NCBI GenBank assembly: GCA_029891385.1
Contig: CM057226.1
Location: 10,223,225-10,287,224, forward strand
DNA length: 64,000 nucleotides
DNA from: Erythroxylum novogranatense
Lineage: Eukaryota > Streptophyta > Magnoliopsida > Malpighiales > Erythroxylaceae
Direction of reading: 5' to 3'
The stretch's first letter is position 1; each line of letters opens with the position of its first letter. The translations under genes were made by a program, and so were the position numbers. The notes under the pieces were generated by a model. That model was not told the origin of the DNA. It worked only from the letters and a program-made list of their open reading frames with translations, and did not search any database. Shown here piece after piece: positions 50,005 through 60,065 of this stretch.

Positions 50005-50545
50005 ATTAACACATAGGATAGACCTTATTACATGTCCCGAATTGTTCATAAAAAGGTTAAAAATAAAAGAAATGCGGAATATCTGATTTGGGTTTCATCT
50101 GTACTTCTGAAGCAATTTTCGAAGTCAAAACGAGCTCCAATCTCTCGATACCTTTACGAAAAACATTCACGGACACGCAATTAATGTCTTTCTACAGTTT
50201 TCTCAATACGTAAGTGCTCTTAACGGGTCAAAGGATCCATATGCTTACGAATGATATGAACAACTACAGAAGACCTTAACTTTTATATATAGCTTCTATA
50301 TCAAATTTTCCCATCACAAGCTCGATATAGGTTCAGTCCACAGTAATCAAGATCTATTTTCCTCTCGAACTTTGACCCATTGATTTAGATCTTTTATTGA
50401 GTCACTTTATTATCTTTTTTTAGATTAAATTACATATCTTAACTGATAAGTTATTGAAAATATGAAAATGCAATTACTAGTTGTCCAAATTTATGAGGAA
50501 GGATTTGCCAAAAAAATTTATGGGGAAGGACAAAATTGTCCAACA
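50005..50545 (-). repeat. 5' LTR of the minus-strand Copia element
   Basis: 541 bp matching 43666-44177. On the minus strand it starts TGTTGGACAATTTTGTCC at 50545. A partial internal duplication of TTTATGAGGAAGGA / TTTATGGGGAAGGA is seen at 50490-50530. No standard iMet PBS is readable inside it (the minus strand reads GAGTGGTTACCTG). Confidence 0.8.
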
Positions 50546-51169
50546 TTTTAATATCATTCTTTGGATAACTAATATATTCACTTTGACTTATTCATGTAAA
50601 TTATTTCATAAATCACCATTTCTTTTAATCAAATTTATAAATTCATTTTAAGTAGATTTTATCAATATAACTTTGATATTGCGATAAGGTATTTTAAGAG
50701 GTTTGAAACAAAATTAGAACACCTTTGAATTCATATATAATCATAAAATATTTTTAAATTTTAAAAGTTAAAATAATTAATTATAAATAATATCTTTTAT
50801 ATAATAATATTTTCAAATGTATAACAATTTAATATGGAATTTATAAAGAATAATACTTTATTCTATGAATATATGATTATATAATTACATTCACTGACAA
50901 TGTCAAAGTATTCAAATGTTTATGGTTACATTAAAATATATGAGAGACAAAATGATGCTCTTTTGATAAATGAATGAAAATATGTTACCAAAATAAATTT
51001 CAATATTTATAAGATATATAGAACAAAAACAAAGGAAAATCCTTTTATCTTACCAATGTTTTAAATTTATTTTAAATCATTCTTCGTTGTATGCAAACTT
51101 CTGTAAAACTTCACACGACTGCACGCTACTTAAGCTGTGGTGACTATGTAATAACTCAGCTCTACCTTT

Positions 51170-51785
51170 TTAAGTGTATGTCTGGTTCAGCTCTTAGAGA
51201 GTTAAAAAATACCTTTTTCTACTACAAAATTATTTTAAGAAAATAAGTATTTGGTTATAAAATTTAAAATACTTTTAAATATAAATAATTTTTCAGAAGT
51301 TAAAATACAACTTTTAAGAAGCTCAGATTTGAAGCTTTTCAAAAAAGTATTTTTCAGTAGATTTTTAAGTCAATTGATGAGCATATTTTTAGTTTCTTTT
51401 GCCTTTATGTTTTAGATATAATTCTACAATACCCACAAACTCATCTTAACGTTTATTTTGATAATTATATAATATTATTTGACTTTTTATATGTTTTAAT
51501 ATTTATTTTTAAATTAGTTTTACTTATACTATAATCTATATAAAAGATTTAGTTAAATATATTTTCATATATGTTTCATATGGTGTAAAATTATATAATA
51601 ATTAATATATTGTGCTTTGTATATTATTTAATATACCTTAAATAATATTTATATGCATAAATAATTTTTTACAAAATAAAATATATTAAAATTAAAAATA
51701 CTTTTATTTTTATGTTGTCAAACAATATATTGTATAAAGCTCTTTCAAAAAATCTCTTTTTTAAATGGCAGCCAAACAGTTAACT
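51170..51785. mobile_element. hAT- or other MITE-like element, approximate ends
   Basis: The left end reads GTATGTCTGGTTCAGCTC and the right end, inverted, ACTGTTTGGCTGCCATTT, giving a rough inverted repeat around TGTTTGGYT. The left part (AAAATACCTTTTTCT, AAGTATTTGGTTATAAAATT) resembles the fragment at 41810-41960. No transposase is present. No clear TSD was found. Confidence 0.4.
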
Positions 51786-51873
51786 GACTTCTTAGAAAAG
51801 CTCTTCTCAAAAAAGCTTTACTAACTAACTTCTTAAAAAAGCTCTTCTAAAAAAAGCATTACTAACAAAAACT
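51781..51873. repeat. Tandem duplication of about 43 bp
   Basis: CTTCTTAGAAAAGCTCTTCT followed by CAAAAAAGCTTTACTAAC is repeated as CTTCTTAAAAAAGCTCTTCT followed by AAAAAAAGCATTACTAAC. Confidence 0.7.
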
Positions 51874-52551
51874 CTATTATTATAACTTCATCAAAACACA
51901 CATTAAATATGTTTCTCCTTCTTTTCTTTTCTTTTTTTCGGGTCATTAGAATTTGTAGAAACAGGTTGGCAAAATGGAAACAATCTCCGGTTAAGAGTAA
52001 CAAGACTACTTATCTCTGGATTTTTTCAAACTTTGAAACCGGCAAGATTTTTGCTAATTTGTTGTTGTTATTGTAAAAACAAGGTTGGTAAATATCAAAT
52101 CTAGAGTATTATTACTATGCGACCCACTAATACTTACATATATTTAAACATATGGTCAAAATAATAATTATAATTTTTATATTCAAAATTAAAGTACATC
52201 TAGGTATTAATTTAAAATGGTAGACTTATTTTTTTTGTCACCACGTTTAATTCAATTAAACTTTTAATTCAAACCCCAAATCATCGATTTATTGAGACAT
52301 TTTTGGACAATACCTGATTGCGTGATCAAAGTCTCTCGCCATCAAAGAATAGTCCACAATTTTGTTCTAATTTGATGGCATCTTAAAGAAAACATAATTA
52401 GTTGAACGAACTTCTTGTCCAACTCGGCTATAAGTCAAGACTTCATAAATTCAAGTTTCATACATTTTTTAATATAAAAACTCTATAAATAATAAATTAA
52501 AAACATAAACCATCATGTGTCACTTAATTGAAAAGATCGAAATCAATTAAG

Positions 52552-52764
52552 TTATATAAATGAAATTTCACCGATCAACAAGTTAATGATTTTTCTTTTG
52601 AACGCCACTAATTGTCGGCTTGAAAATCTCTCATATGCCTCCTTCACTTTCTGATATTGAATTGCGTCGATAAAGAGATCAAGATTCTTCCTATCGTTTT
52701 GGTTTCCGACTTCAAACCCTTTTTTCAGGTTTCTACTTCTCCTGGTTCCTACCCTCTCTCGCAT
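52552..52764 (-). CDS. Hypothetical ORF, 70 codons, doubtful
   Basis: Reads MRERVGTRRSRNLKKGFEVG and then NQNDRKNLDLFIDAIQYQKV. The composition is more protein-like (charged, balanced) than that of neighbouring frames, which are AT-rich junk. I do not recognise a family. It may be an exon remnant of a lost gene or retrogene. Confidence 0.25.
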   Translation of the reverse strand: MRERVGTRRSRNLKKGFEVGNQNDRKNLDLFIDAIQYQKVKEAYERFSSRQLVAFKRKIINLLIGEISFI

Positions 52765-53084
52765 GACACATTTTTTAGATAATCATGACATTCATTTTTT
52801 TTGTAGCAAAGATGATTGCATGATTCCTAATTTTAATTACTAATTTTTCTTTTTGTAGTCAAATATTTATTTCTCGTTTCAATAATTAGACAATCCAAAT
52901 TTTTATAACGTTACCATATCACCATAGTTGTTAAAAGTAACGTTCTCTATATTAGTTATAGTTGTTAATTGTAATTATGTATTAATTTTAAGTACATACA
53001 TATGTAATTATATTTATCTATTATTTGTAATAGTTATAAGTTTGTTGTTAAGTACTACTTTGTTGTGGTGATCTGAAATCAGTT

Positions 53085-53470
53085 ATGAAAAAAACTTAAT
53101 TAGTTTAGTCGACTTAATTATAAAAACTTTGAATCGTTTAATTTTTGTTTAATTTTAATTTTATAATTGATTTATTTTAATAATTTTGTTATTAAAATTT
53201 ATAAATTTATTAATTAATCGGTTGATTTTAGTAAATTAATTTTTATAAACCAAAATTAATTAATTAATTTTATTTAACAATATTTTAATTAAACTTCAAA
53301 ATATTCAAAAGTAAGAACAACCTATTTCAATAATATTTTAAATTCTTTAATTTTGTTTAATTTTAACCGATTTTATGATGATTTAATATCGATTGAATCT
53401 TTTAAACCTTTAACTTTATATTTTAACGGTTTAACTTACAGTTAGGTTTTTAAACATTAAAAAAAACTTA
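53085..53470 (+). repeat. AT-rich dispersed repeat, copy 1
   Basis: Contains the shared words GAATCGTTTAATTTTTG, TTTATTTTAATAATTTTGTT, AATTAATCGGTTGATTTT and TTAACAATATTTTAATTAAA. Related copies are at 54590, 59745 (same strand) and 55320, 56090 (opposite strand). Confidence 0.6.
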
Positions 53471-54030
53471 GACTATAAAACATATATGTAAACCTCTTGA
53501 TGCTAAACTATGTGCCGTTAGAATTAGTAAGTCTTGGTTTCAAGAGAAGTGCTTACCATGCAACTATCTAATCATCATCTTTGAAGGAAGAAATAGATTT
53601 ATGGTTATCTAACTTGTCTGAATTATTGACAATTCAACCTTAGAAATTTTTGGTTTAAGATCCATGGGATAGAAATAGCGTATGGAGTATTCAAGGATGA
53701 CTAAATTAGATCCACCATTGACGTCTCAAGTCAAGCTGGTCTTTTAAGAGACAAATATACAAAGATTAACGGAGGAATTGGGAAATGGAGACATCATAAA
53801 TTAACTTTCAGTTTTAATAGAAACCAAGTCAGTCACTGAAAAAGAAAGAGAAGTCTTTCCTTTCGTTGAAGTGCCATGGGAACTCCCTTTGAAGTATTAA
53901 AAGAAACAACGTAAAACGACTTCTGTTTTCGTATCCTTTTCCAATCTATTCTACTGCTTTGACCATCAACCTTTTTTCAATTTAGTTTAGGATAATATAT
54001 AACAATTAAAGGTTGTGTTTATGAGTTTAA

Positions 54031-54368
54031 GGCTACGTTTTGATTGACACTTTATTAATGGACGAAGATTTATAATAGAATAAAATGGAATAGAATAGAA
54101 GGTGAAAGTTTCTAATTACATCTCACTTTATCCTACACAATAAAATGTTACTTCGATTTAGGAGGTTTAGAAAATAATGTAAAATGATAAATAAAATTTC
54201 ACTATATTACATTATAAATCCTTCTTCTAAACAACATTTCATTATATTATATTATGAACCCTTATATTTCTCATAAATAATAATTTTAAATATTAAATCT
54301 ATTTACATTCAATTCTATTATAAATCATTCTATTTTATTAAAAACCTTACGTCTAATTATACATAGCT
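54031..54368 (-). mobile_element. Tourist-like (PIF/Harbinger) MITE copy 2
   Basis: 338 bp starting GGCTACGTTTTGATTGACAC and, inverted from the right, AGCTATGTATAATTAGACG. It is flanked on both sides by TAA, which fits the 3-bp TSD of PIF/Harbinger elements. The sequence is the inverse of 42678-43017. Confidence 0.65.
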
Positions 54369-54589
54369 TAAAACTAAAACTTAGTTGTGTTTTGTAGTTG
54401 AATGGAATATTAAAGTATCCCAAAAAATGTATGAAGTTAGAGAATGTAATTTGACATAGATTTAGGTTAAAATTAATAAATCAAATTTGAATCAATTGGA
54501 TTTAAATTTAAGAGGAATAATTTGTTAAAATAATATTATATTAATCAAGAATTTATTAATTAAAAAGAATTATATATGATAAATTTTAA

Positions 54590-54905
54590 TTCTAATACAA
54601 TCAATAATTAAAAACTCAATCGATTCAACCAATTTAACTGTAAAACCTTAAATTGTCTAATTTTGGGTTCAGTTTTCAACTTTCCTAATTGTTTTATTTT
54701 AATAACTCTTGTTGTTAAAATTAATCAATTTATTAATTAATTGATTAATCAATTATTTTTATTTAATAATATTTTCAATTAAACTTCAAATTCTTTGATT
54801 AACGAGGATAATCTCTTTCAATCCTATTATAAAATTTTAATTTTATTTAATCTTTACCTAGTTTTTAAAATATCGAATATAATTAATTTTAAATTGAAAC
54901 CATTA
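54590..54905 (+). repeat. AT-rich dispersed repeat, copy 2
   Basis: Shares TTGTCTAATTTTGGGTTCAG, TTTATTTTAATAACTCTTGT, ATTAATTGATTAATCAATTA and ATAATCTCTTTCAATCCTAT with the other copies. Confidence 0.6.
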
Positions 54906-55319
54906 GGATTGAGTCACGCCATATAACCATCATTATAAGGTGCATTTTTTTGCGTGTTAATCAAGGTTCTACCACCATATCTTGTGATTTCATTAGTCAA
55001 CATTGCAATTATCATAAATGAGAAATTGCACAAAACTGCACATTAGATGTTGACACAAATTTTTAGATATGATCTTGGACCCACAGCATCTTTTAAGTTG
55101 ATTACACTTAATTTGACTTGATTGCATCTTTTACTTTCATGACACCGGAAATTTTATTTAAGAAAACTACAATTAATCAAGTAGACCCAATTTGGCATAT
55201 CGACTAAGCACTGTTATCACAAGTTTGGAACGTAATGGTTCATCATGCTAAGTAAACCTGTACTAAATCTTACATGAAACTGACGTTTCAAAAATTAAAC
55301 CAAACATTAAATTGATCAA

Positions 55320-55640
55320 AGAAGAGGTTTTAAGTTTAAAAGATATTAAATTGTTATAAGATAAGTTTAAATTGAATAAAATTAAAATTTTAAAATATTA
55401 TTAAAAGTAATTGTTTTTATTCATCAAATAATTTGAATTTTAATTGAAAAGATTGTTAAATGAAAATAATTAATTTATTTTAATTTATAAGAATTTATTA
55501 ATTTATAAAATTATCCGATTAATTAATAAACTAATTTATGTTTAACAATAAGAGTTATTAAAATGAATTGAATAAAAAGTTAAAAATTAAACGATTTAAA
55601 ATTTATATTACTGATCAGGTTTTTTTTTTTTTCGAAACAA
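55320..55640 (-). repeat. AT-rich dispersed repeat, copy 3 (inverted)
   Basis: Plus-strand words TTAATTGAAAAGATTGTTAA, CCGATTAATTAATAAAC and AACAATAAGAGTTATTAAAA are inverse forms of copies 1 and 2. Confidence 0.6.
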
Positions 55641-56089
55641 GAAAGCATCACTAACTAATAACAAAAAAGAAACCAAAAAACTATGAAATGTGATGTGAAT
55701 TTAGGAATCGATAAGAACATGATTAGTTTTAGTTGCGTATTTAAGTCATTTATGTATAAAATTTATAATTGAAATAACAATATTTTACGTATTAATTAAA
55801 CAAGCCACGTAAATGCAACGCAATATAGTCTCAGAATAATGCACTACGATCATACGCTTAAGATTGTTTAATAATATTAATCTTCTTCTTGGATGTGAAA
55901 GTGCTATCACGCATCAATGGACCGGGCATTGGCGAGTGGGCCACCGTGACTTGTTAAATAAAAGCAACAACTTTGGGAGAAGCTACGAAGTTGTTTCCCT
56001 TGACCCAAAACTAAACACATGTGCATGAATATTTCGACCAAGTTTCCCAAAAGACTTTTCTATGAGGTTTGAATAGTTTGAGACGAGGG

Positions 56090-56480
56090 AACCAAATTTA
56101 AAATTTGAAACTTATTTAAGTAATATTTAAAAGATTTAATCAATATAAAATTATCATAAAATTGGTTAAAGATGGAATAAAATTAAAGAATTTAAAACAC
56201 GATTGAAAGAGATTATTTTAAAAGTTTTAAAATTTAATTAAAAGAAATTATTATATAAAATTAATAATTAATTTGTATTTATAAGAATTTAATAATTTAC
56301 AAAATTATTCAATTAATTAATAGGCTGATCGGTTTTTAACAACAAGAGTTATTAAAATAAGTCGAATCATAAAGTTAAAATCAAACTAAAATTTGACAGG
56401 TTTAAATTTTTTATATTTGATGAATCAATTAAATCATTTGAACTTATTAAATTGTTTAATTAACATTTAAATTACTATAT
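56090..56480 (-). repeat. AT-rich dispersed repeat, copy 4 (inverted)
   Basis: Has GATTGAAAGAGATTATTTTA, TTCAATTAATTAATAGGCTG and AACAACAAGAGTTATTAAAA, closely related to copy 3. Confidence 0.6.
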
Positions 56481-56812
56481 ATTTAATATATTTATTTTTT
56501 CTTTAAGGTAAATTTTATACCGATAAAATTGACATTATAAACAAATTCAACCAAATTTGATTATTGGATAAACGTAGACTTTTCCTCCAAGTCACTCCAT
56601 CACAATTTTTCTGCGTTGTCACGTAACACCACAAAAGCCGAAGCTTGACGTGGCCACCTTGAACCTGACTTCATCTTGTATGATGAATCCCCATCTTCAG
56701 CTGCTTCCTGGAACCTTGCAACCTTTTGCTCCATTCATGCCTCCTATTACTAATACTATTCAATGCAGACTTTCCAGAAACAGCCCACCAGTACACCCAT
56801 ATGCCTATCGCA

Positions 56813-56830
56813 CACGTGCCCTATCACGTG
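56813..56830 (+). promoter_or_regulatory. Two G-boxes in the VQ gene promoter
   Basis: CACGTG at 56813-56818 and again at 56825-56830, about 200 bases before the ATG and about 100 bases before the TATA box. G-boxes bind bZIP and bHLH (including MYC2-type) factors. W-box cores TTGACG (56646-56651) and TTGACC (56902-56907) are also present, suiting a WRKY-responsive defence gene. Confidence 0.6.
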
Positions 56831-56921
56831 CCTGCTTTTCTTGAAATCTTGATATCCCTCTAGACAAATCAACGGCTGACGTTTATCTGACTACTGTTCT
56901 TTTGACCACGTTGAAACCACC

Positions 56922-56929
56922 ATAAATAG
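56922..56929 (+). promoter_or_regulatory. TATA box of the VQ gene
   Basis: ATAAATAG about 105 bases before the ATG, which places transcription start near 56950-56960. A TTGACC W-box core lies 15 bases upstream. Confidence 0.6.
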
Positions 56930-56999
56930 CATATTACCCCTTGCTCCATTTTCTCTACCTTCCAAACTGAGCCAAACTCAACTCTGTGCGTTTCAGTTT

Positions 57000-57023
57000 A
57001 TGTCAGTGAGTGCTTTTGGTTAA
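57000..57023 (+). promoter_or_regulatory. Seven-codon uORF in the VQ gene leader
   Basis: ATG at 57000, codons for MSVSAFG, and stop TAA at 57021-57023. It ends three bases before the main ATG at 57027 and is in frame with it. A uORF ending so close to the main start is expected to lower its translation by leaving little room for reinitiation, unless the first ATG is skipped by leaky scanning. Confidence 0.6.
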
Positions 57024-57026
57024 GCC

Positions 57027-57791
57027 ATGAACGAAACCATGTCTAGTCCTAATGATCGTTGGGGTCAATTCTACCACCACCACCAACAAAGTATCCTTTC
57101 CAACCAAGTTCCTCCCAGCAGGAACATGTTCGCCAACGACCGTGTCTCTGATTCCACCGTCGTCACCAGCACCGTCACCACGACGTCCACTCCAGTTCTG
57201 TTGGCCAACTCCAGCTCTGGTGGTAGTGGTCACCTGAGTCCAGAAGGACGCGTCTCAAAGCCTGTTCGGAGACGGTCAAGAGCGTCTAGGAGAACCCCAA
57301 CAACATTGCTCAACACGGACACAACAAACTTCAGAGCCATGGTGCAGCAGTTCACAGGTGGTCCTAGTGCACCATATGCATCTGGGTCGCAGCTAAATGG
57401 CCAGAGTTTTAGTTTCGGTCTTGGTTTACGTCAAGGTAATAACGCTAATCCAAGCCCTGCCATGGTTCCAGCAGCAGTTGCAGGGTATCACCTGCAATAT
57501 CCACAGCAACAACAACAGTACCAGAATCAAAGCCATCCACAATCTTACATGATTTCATTAGGAAACACCAACACCACCAACGACAACGACAACAACATCG
57601 ATAGCTATGGCCACGATTTCTTTCTTCAAAAACATGGAAATATTCCCAGGTCGACATCAGCAAGCATGGAGTTAGCTGTCTCAGATGGGTTTTTAATGGA
57701 GGGCATCTCTTCTCAGGTGCTTCCAGCTAATCCTGCTCATCATCATCATCATTATCATCCTTCTCCTGCGCCTCCATCTTTTCTCCAATGA
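57027..57791 (+). CDS. VQ22-like: VQ-motif protein, JAV1/VQ22 type
   Basis: A 254-residue intronless protein. The VQ motif FRAMVQQFTG is at residues 102-111, preceded by the basic segment RVSKPVRRRSRASRRTPTTLL (75-95), a likely nuclear localisation signal. This pairing and the following GGPSAP are typical of the JAV1/VQ22 and VQ27 group. The N terminus has a His/Gln patch (16-21) and a Ser/Thr-rich region (42-68). The C-terminal half is Gln- and Asn-rich with a final His run and PSPAPPSF. VQ proteins bind the C-terminal WRKY domain of group I/IIc WRKY factors; JAV1 in Arabidopsis represses jasmonate defence and is degraded after wounding. The start is supported by TATA and leader; the uORF lies just upstream. 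Family is certain, exact orthology inferred. Overlapping ORFs on both strands are shadows. Confidence 0.93.
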   Translation: MNETMSSPNDRWGQFYHHHQQSILSNQVPPSRNMFANDRVSDSTVVTSTVTTTSTPVLLANSSSGGSGHLSPEGRVSKPVRRRSRASRRTPTTLLNTDTTNFRAMVQQFTGGPSAPYASGSQLNGQSFSFGLGLRQGNNANPSPAMVPAAVAGYHLQYPQQQQQYQNQSHPQSYMISLGNTNTTNDNDNNIDSYGHDFFLQKHGNIPRSTSASMELAVSDGFLMEGISSQVLPANPAHHHHHYHPSPAPPSFLQ

Positions 57792-58577
57792 GAAACAAAG
57801 ACGGTGAAAGTAAACATCCGTTTTTTCCTCCTTTGAGAGGGACATAAAGAAGAAAGTTAGGCACTGACTTTTGTCCTATACCTATAGAAGCAGCCATTGA
57901 CCAATGTAAATATAAATATCTTATCTATTATATTACTTGCAATTGACGGCAACATCTTATATGTTTTTAGACTCATAAGACTGTGTAAATGTGGCAAATA
58001 CTGCAGCGTGCCACATGAATTAGCTAATTTCTTTCTTTTATTTATGTTGCTTTTAGTCGAGTTGCATCTCCTGGAATACTATAAGTTCGATTCAGAAAGT
58101 TTGGGCTGATGCTTGAGAACTTTAATTGTTTGACCTTCCATATACACATGTAAAGTCTGATATAAGGAGAACGTAAAGAGAATGGCACCTTTTTTTTATT
58201 CTTTGCTTCTGTATATACTTCAGACAAAAGAAATATTCTTTCACGTTGCCTAGCTAACTCGACAGAAAGATAAAAACAAGTGATTGACAAGCTCATTCAT
58301 ATAGATAATGTTAATTTACATGAAAGCTTGTTTCCGTAAATGGTTTTGCTAATTTTAAAATTGGGAATCTTATATATCTTTCCACTCTTGTTGAAATATT
58401 CCTCTAACAGAAAAAATTCTTTCGAAACAGCCTTCTTATAACTACTTGTTATTGTCCTGTTTAGAACACCTTATGAATCTTACTTCTCTTGAAAATTTCA
58501 ATATGCATGATCTAGCAATATGTATCCAGAATATGCCCCCGTAATTAACTCCTTCAACCAGACAAATTTATAAATAA
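57792..58577. other. 3' UTR of the VQ gene and intergenic sequence
   Basis: The first part, to about 58000, is likely 3' UTR (AATATAAATATC- and AATTGACGG-like A/T-rich stretches, but no clear single AATAAA). Small ORFs (57897-58109 and 58042-58296) have no domain and lie in untranslated or intergenic DNA. No other feature is seen. Confidence 0.5.
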
Positions 58578-58813
58578 ATTTTTTTTTAGATTCGAGAAAC
58601 TCAGAAAGTGGTAAGCAAAGATCTTCTCGAGGCCTAATCTAGCAAGACCATCCCACAATGGCCATGGTCAATGCAAGACCTTATCATTGAGGGCCTAACT
58701 AGTTCTTCATCTATAGGTAAAACTTCGGCTGCCTACAAGAGGGGTTAGTATGAAATCGAACCTGGAACTTAACCAAAATCAAGCCTCGTTCTCAACCATC
58801 GAACCACACGGTA
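58578..58813 (-). mobile_element. SINE-like tRNA-derived element
   Basis: On the minus strand the head reads GTGTGGTTCGATGGTTGAGA with an A-box-like TGGTTCGATGG, then a B-box-like AGGTTCGATTTC about 40 bases further, the pol III promoter layout. About 235 bases from the start the element ends in a run of nine A's (plus-strand T-run 58579-58588). No single convincing TSD was found (AT-rich flanks). SINEs move with LINE-encoded enzymes. Family not identified. Confidence 0.55.
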
Positions 58814-59744
58814 TAAAATTGATACTGCTTGGCTAGAAAACCTACTCTTAGTAATATGAATGGTGGTATATACTGTTGAGTAGTTTAGCACTAATTAACA
58901 ATATAACAATAATAACAGTGTTAAGTGAGAATCTCGCTATACACGGGGTTTAGAGAAATACAATAATACTTAATTTTATCTCTATTAAATAAAGAAAATG
59001 ACCACTAATTTGGCACTAGCAAAGAAACATAGAAAAGGGATTGTAGTACTTGAGTGAGAAACGGAGCAGGCAGAGGGGGATGAATGTGTTGTGTGGGTTT
59101 CTGGGGTCCATGAAAACCCACTTTGCAAAAGTCAAATATGCACTAATCTTGTTAATTTGAAATTGGAAATTTTACCTTTTGATTCACTTATATTACGTCA
59201 ATTCCGGGAAATGAGCATGATTATACTGCCTTAATTTTCAAACCTTAAACACTGTATTCAGATCATGTGTCAACACACGTGGATATAGGTTATGTGCGGG
59301 TTTGAGTTGTGACTATGCGTGTGTGTGTGTGTGTGAATGCTAATTTAAGTAAAAATAAAATTGATCTTGACTAGGTGGTGACATCTTGTATTATGAAAAA
59401 AAAAATATACAACTTTTTATCTATTTTTATTTTTATTTTGAAAACTATACATTTGATGAAGCGTTGAGGGGATGATTAAAACCATGTTTTACGCTTCAAA
59501 TTTGCAATGATTTACATATTGTACCAAGAAGATGCAATGCTAAAACTAATTGTGTTTAACTGATTCAAATATACTAATCTAAGGACTCAAATTAGCTGAT
59601 GAACCTGAACATTTGACCCTAATCTCACAATTTCGAAATGAAGTTTTTCGCTTTATTATAATTTTGCACAATATTCTCATGTTTATTAACTCGATTGTCA
59701 TTCTTGATTTGATTATGATGATAATCTTCATACATGACAGTTAA
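58814..59744. other. Intergenic
   Basis: Nothing gene-like. A (GT)n run of about 15 bases lies at 59319-59334 and an A-run at about 59396-59404. Confidence 0.5.
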
Positions 59745-60065
59745 TAAAATTATTAAAAATTTAACCAGTTTAATTGATTTAATTTTAAAATTTTAAATCG
59801 TTAAAATTTTCAGTTAAAATTTTAATTTTTCGTTTCAATTTATTTTAATAATTTTTATTTTTAAAATTAATCAGTTAATTTTGTAAATTAATAAATTTTT
59901 ATAATTTTATTTAACAATTTTAATTAAACTTTAATTTAATCTCTTTCAATTATATTTAAAATTTTTAAATTTTATTTATTTTTATAATGAGCTAATATAA
60001 TCAAACTTTTAAATCTTAAATTTATTATTTTATTATTTTAATTTTCAGATTAATTTTTAATATAT
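59745..60065 (+). repeat. AT-rich dispersed repeat, copy 5
   Basis: Shares TTAACCAGTTTAATTGATTT, CAATTTATTTTAATAATTTT, AATTAATCAGTTAATTTT and TTTAACAATTTTAATTAAAC with copies 1 and 2. Confidence 0.6.

Larger units (their letters stand above)
43666..50545 (-). mobile_element. Ty1/Copia retrotransposon with short LTRs, decayed
   Basis: Direct repeats of about 0.5 kb (43666-44177 and 50005-50545) enclose gag, protease, integrase, RT and RNase H, all on the minus strand. A PPT (GGGGGAGAA) touches the left LTR. Flanking TTTTT (left) and TTTTA (right) are a near-match for a TSD. Wording such as FSPVSSKDAFRVIMAIVAYY suggests a Tork-like lineage, but I do not insist on it. Stops in every domain make it inactive, although several catalytic motifs are intact. 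Confidence 0.85.
50546..56600. other. AT-rich intergenic region full of small repeats
   Basis: No convincing gene. It contains a MITE-like element (51170-51785) with an adjoining tandem repeat, a Tourist-like MITE (54031-54368) and four copies of an AT-rich dispersed repeat listed separately. The best open frame, 52552-52764 (-), is listed as doubtful. Confidence 0.55.

Noticed and set aside
56650..56844. ORF of 64 codons upstream of the VQ gene
   Set aside because: It lies in the promoter with G-boxes and has no recognisable domain; it ends before the TATA box.
57003..57663. Antisense ORFs over the VQ gene
   Set aside because: Shadows of the real coding sequence caused by its codon composition.
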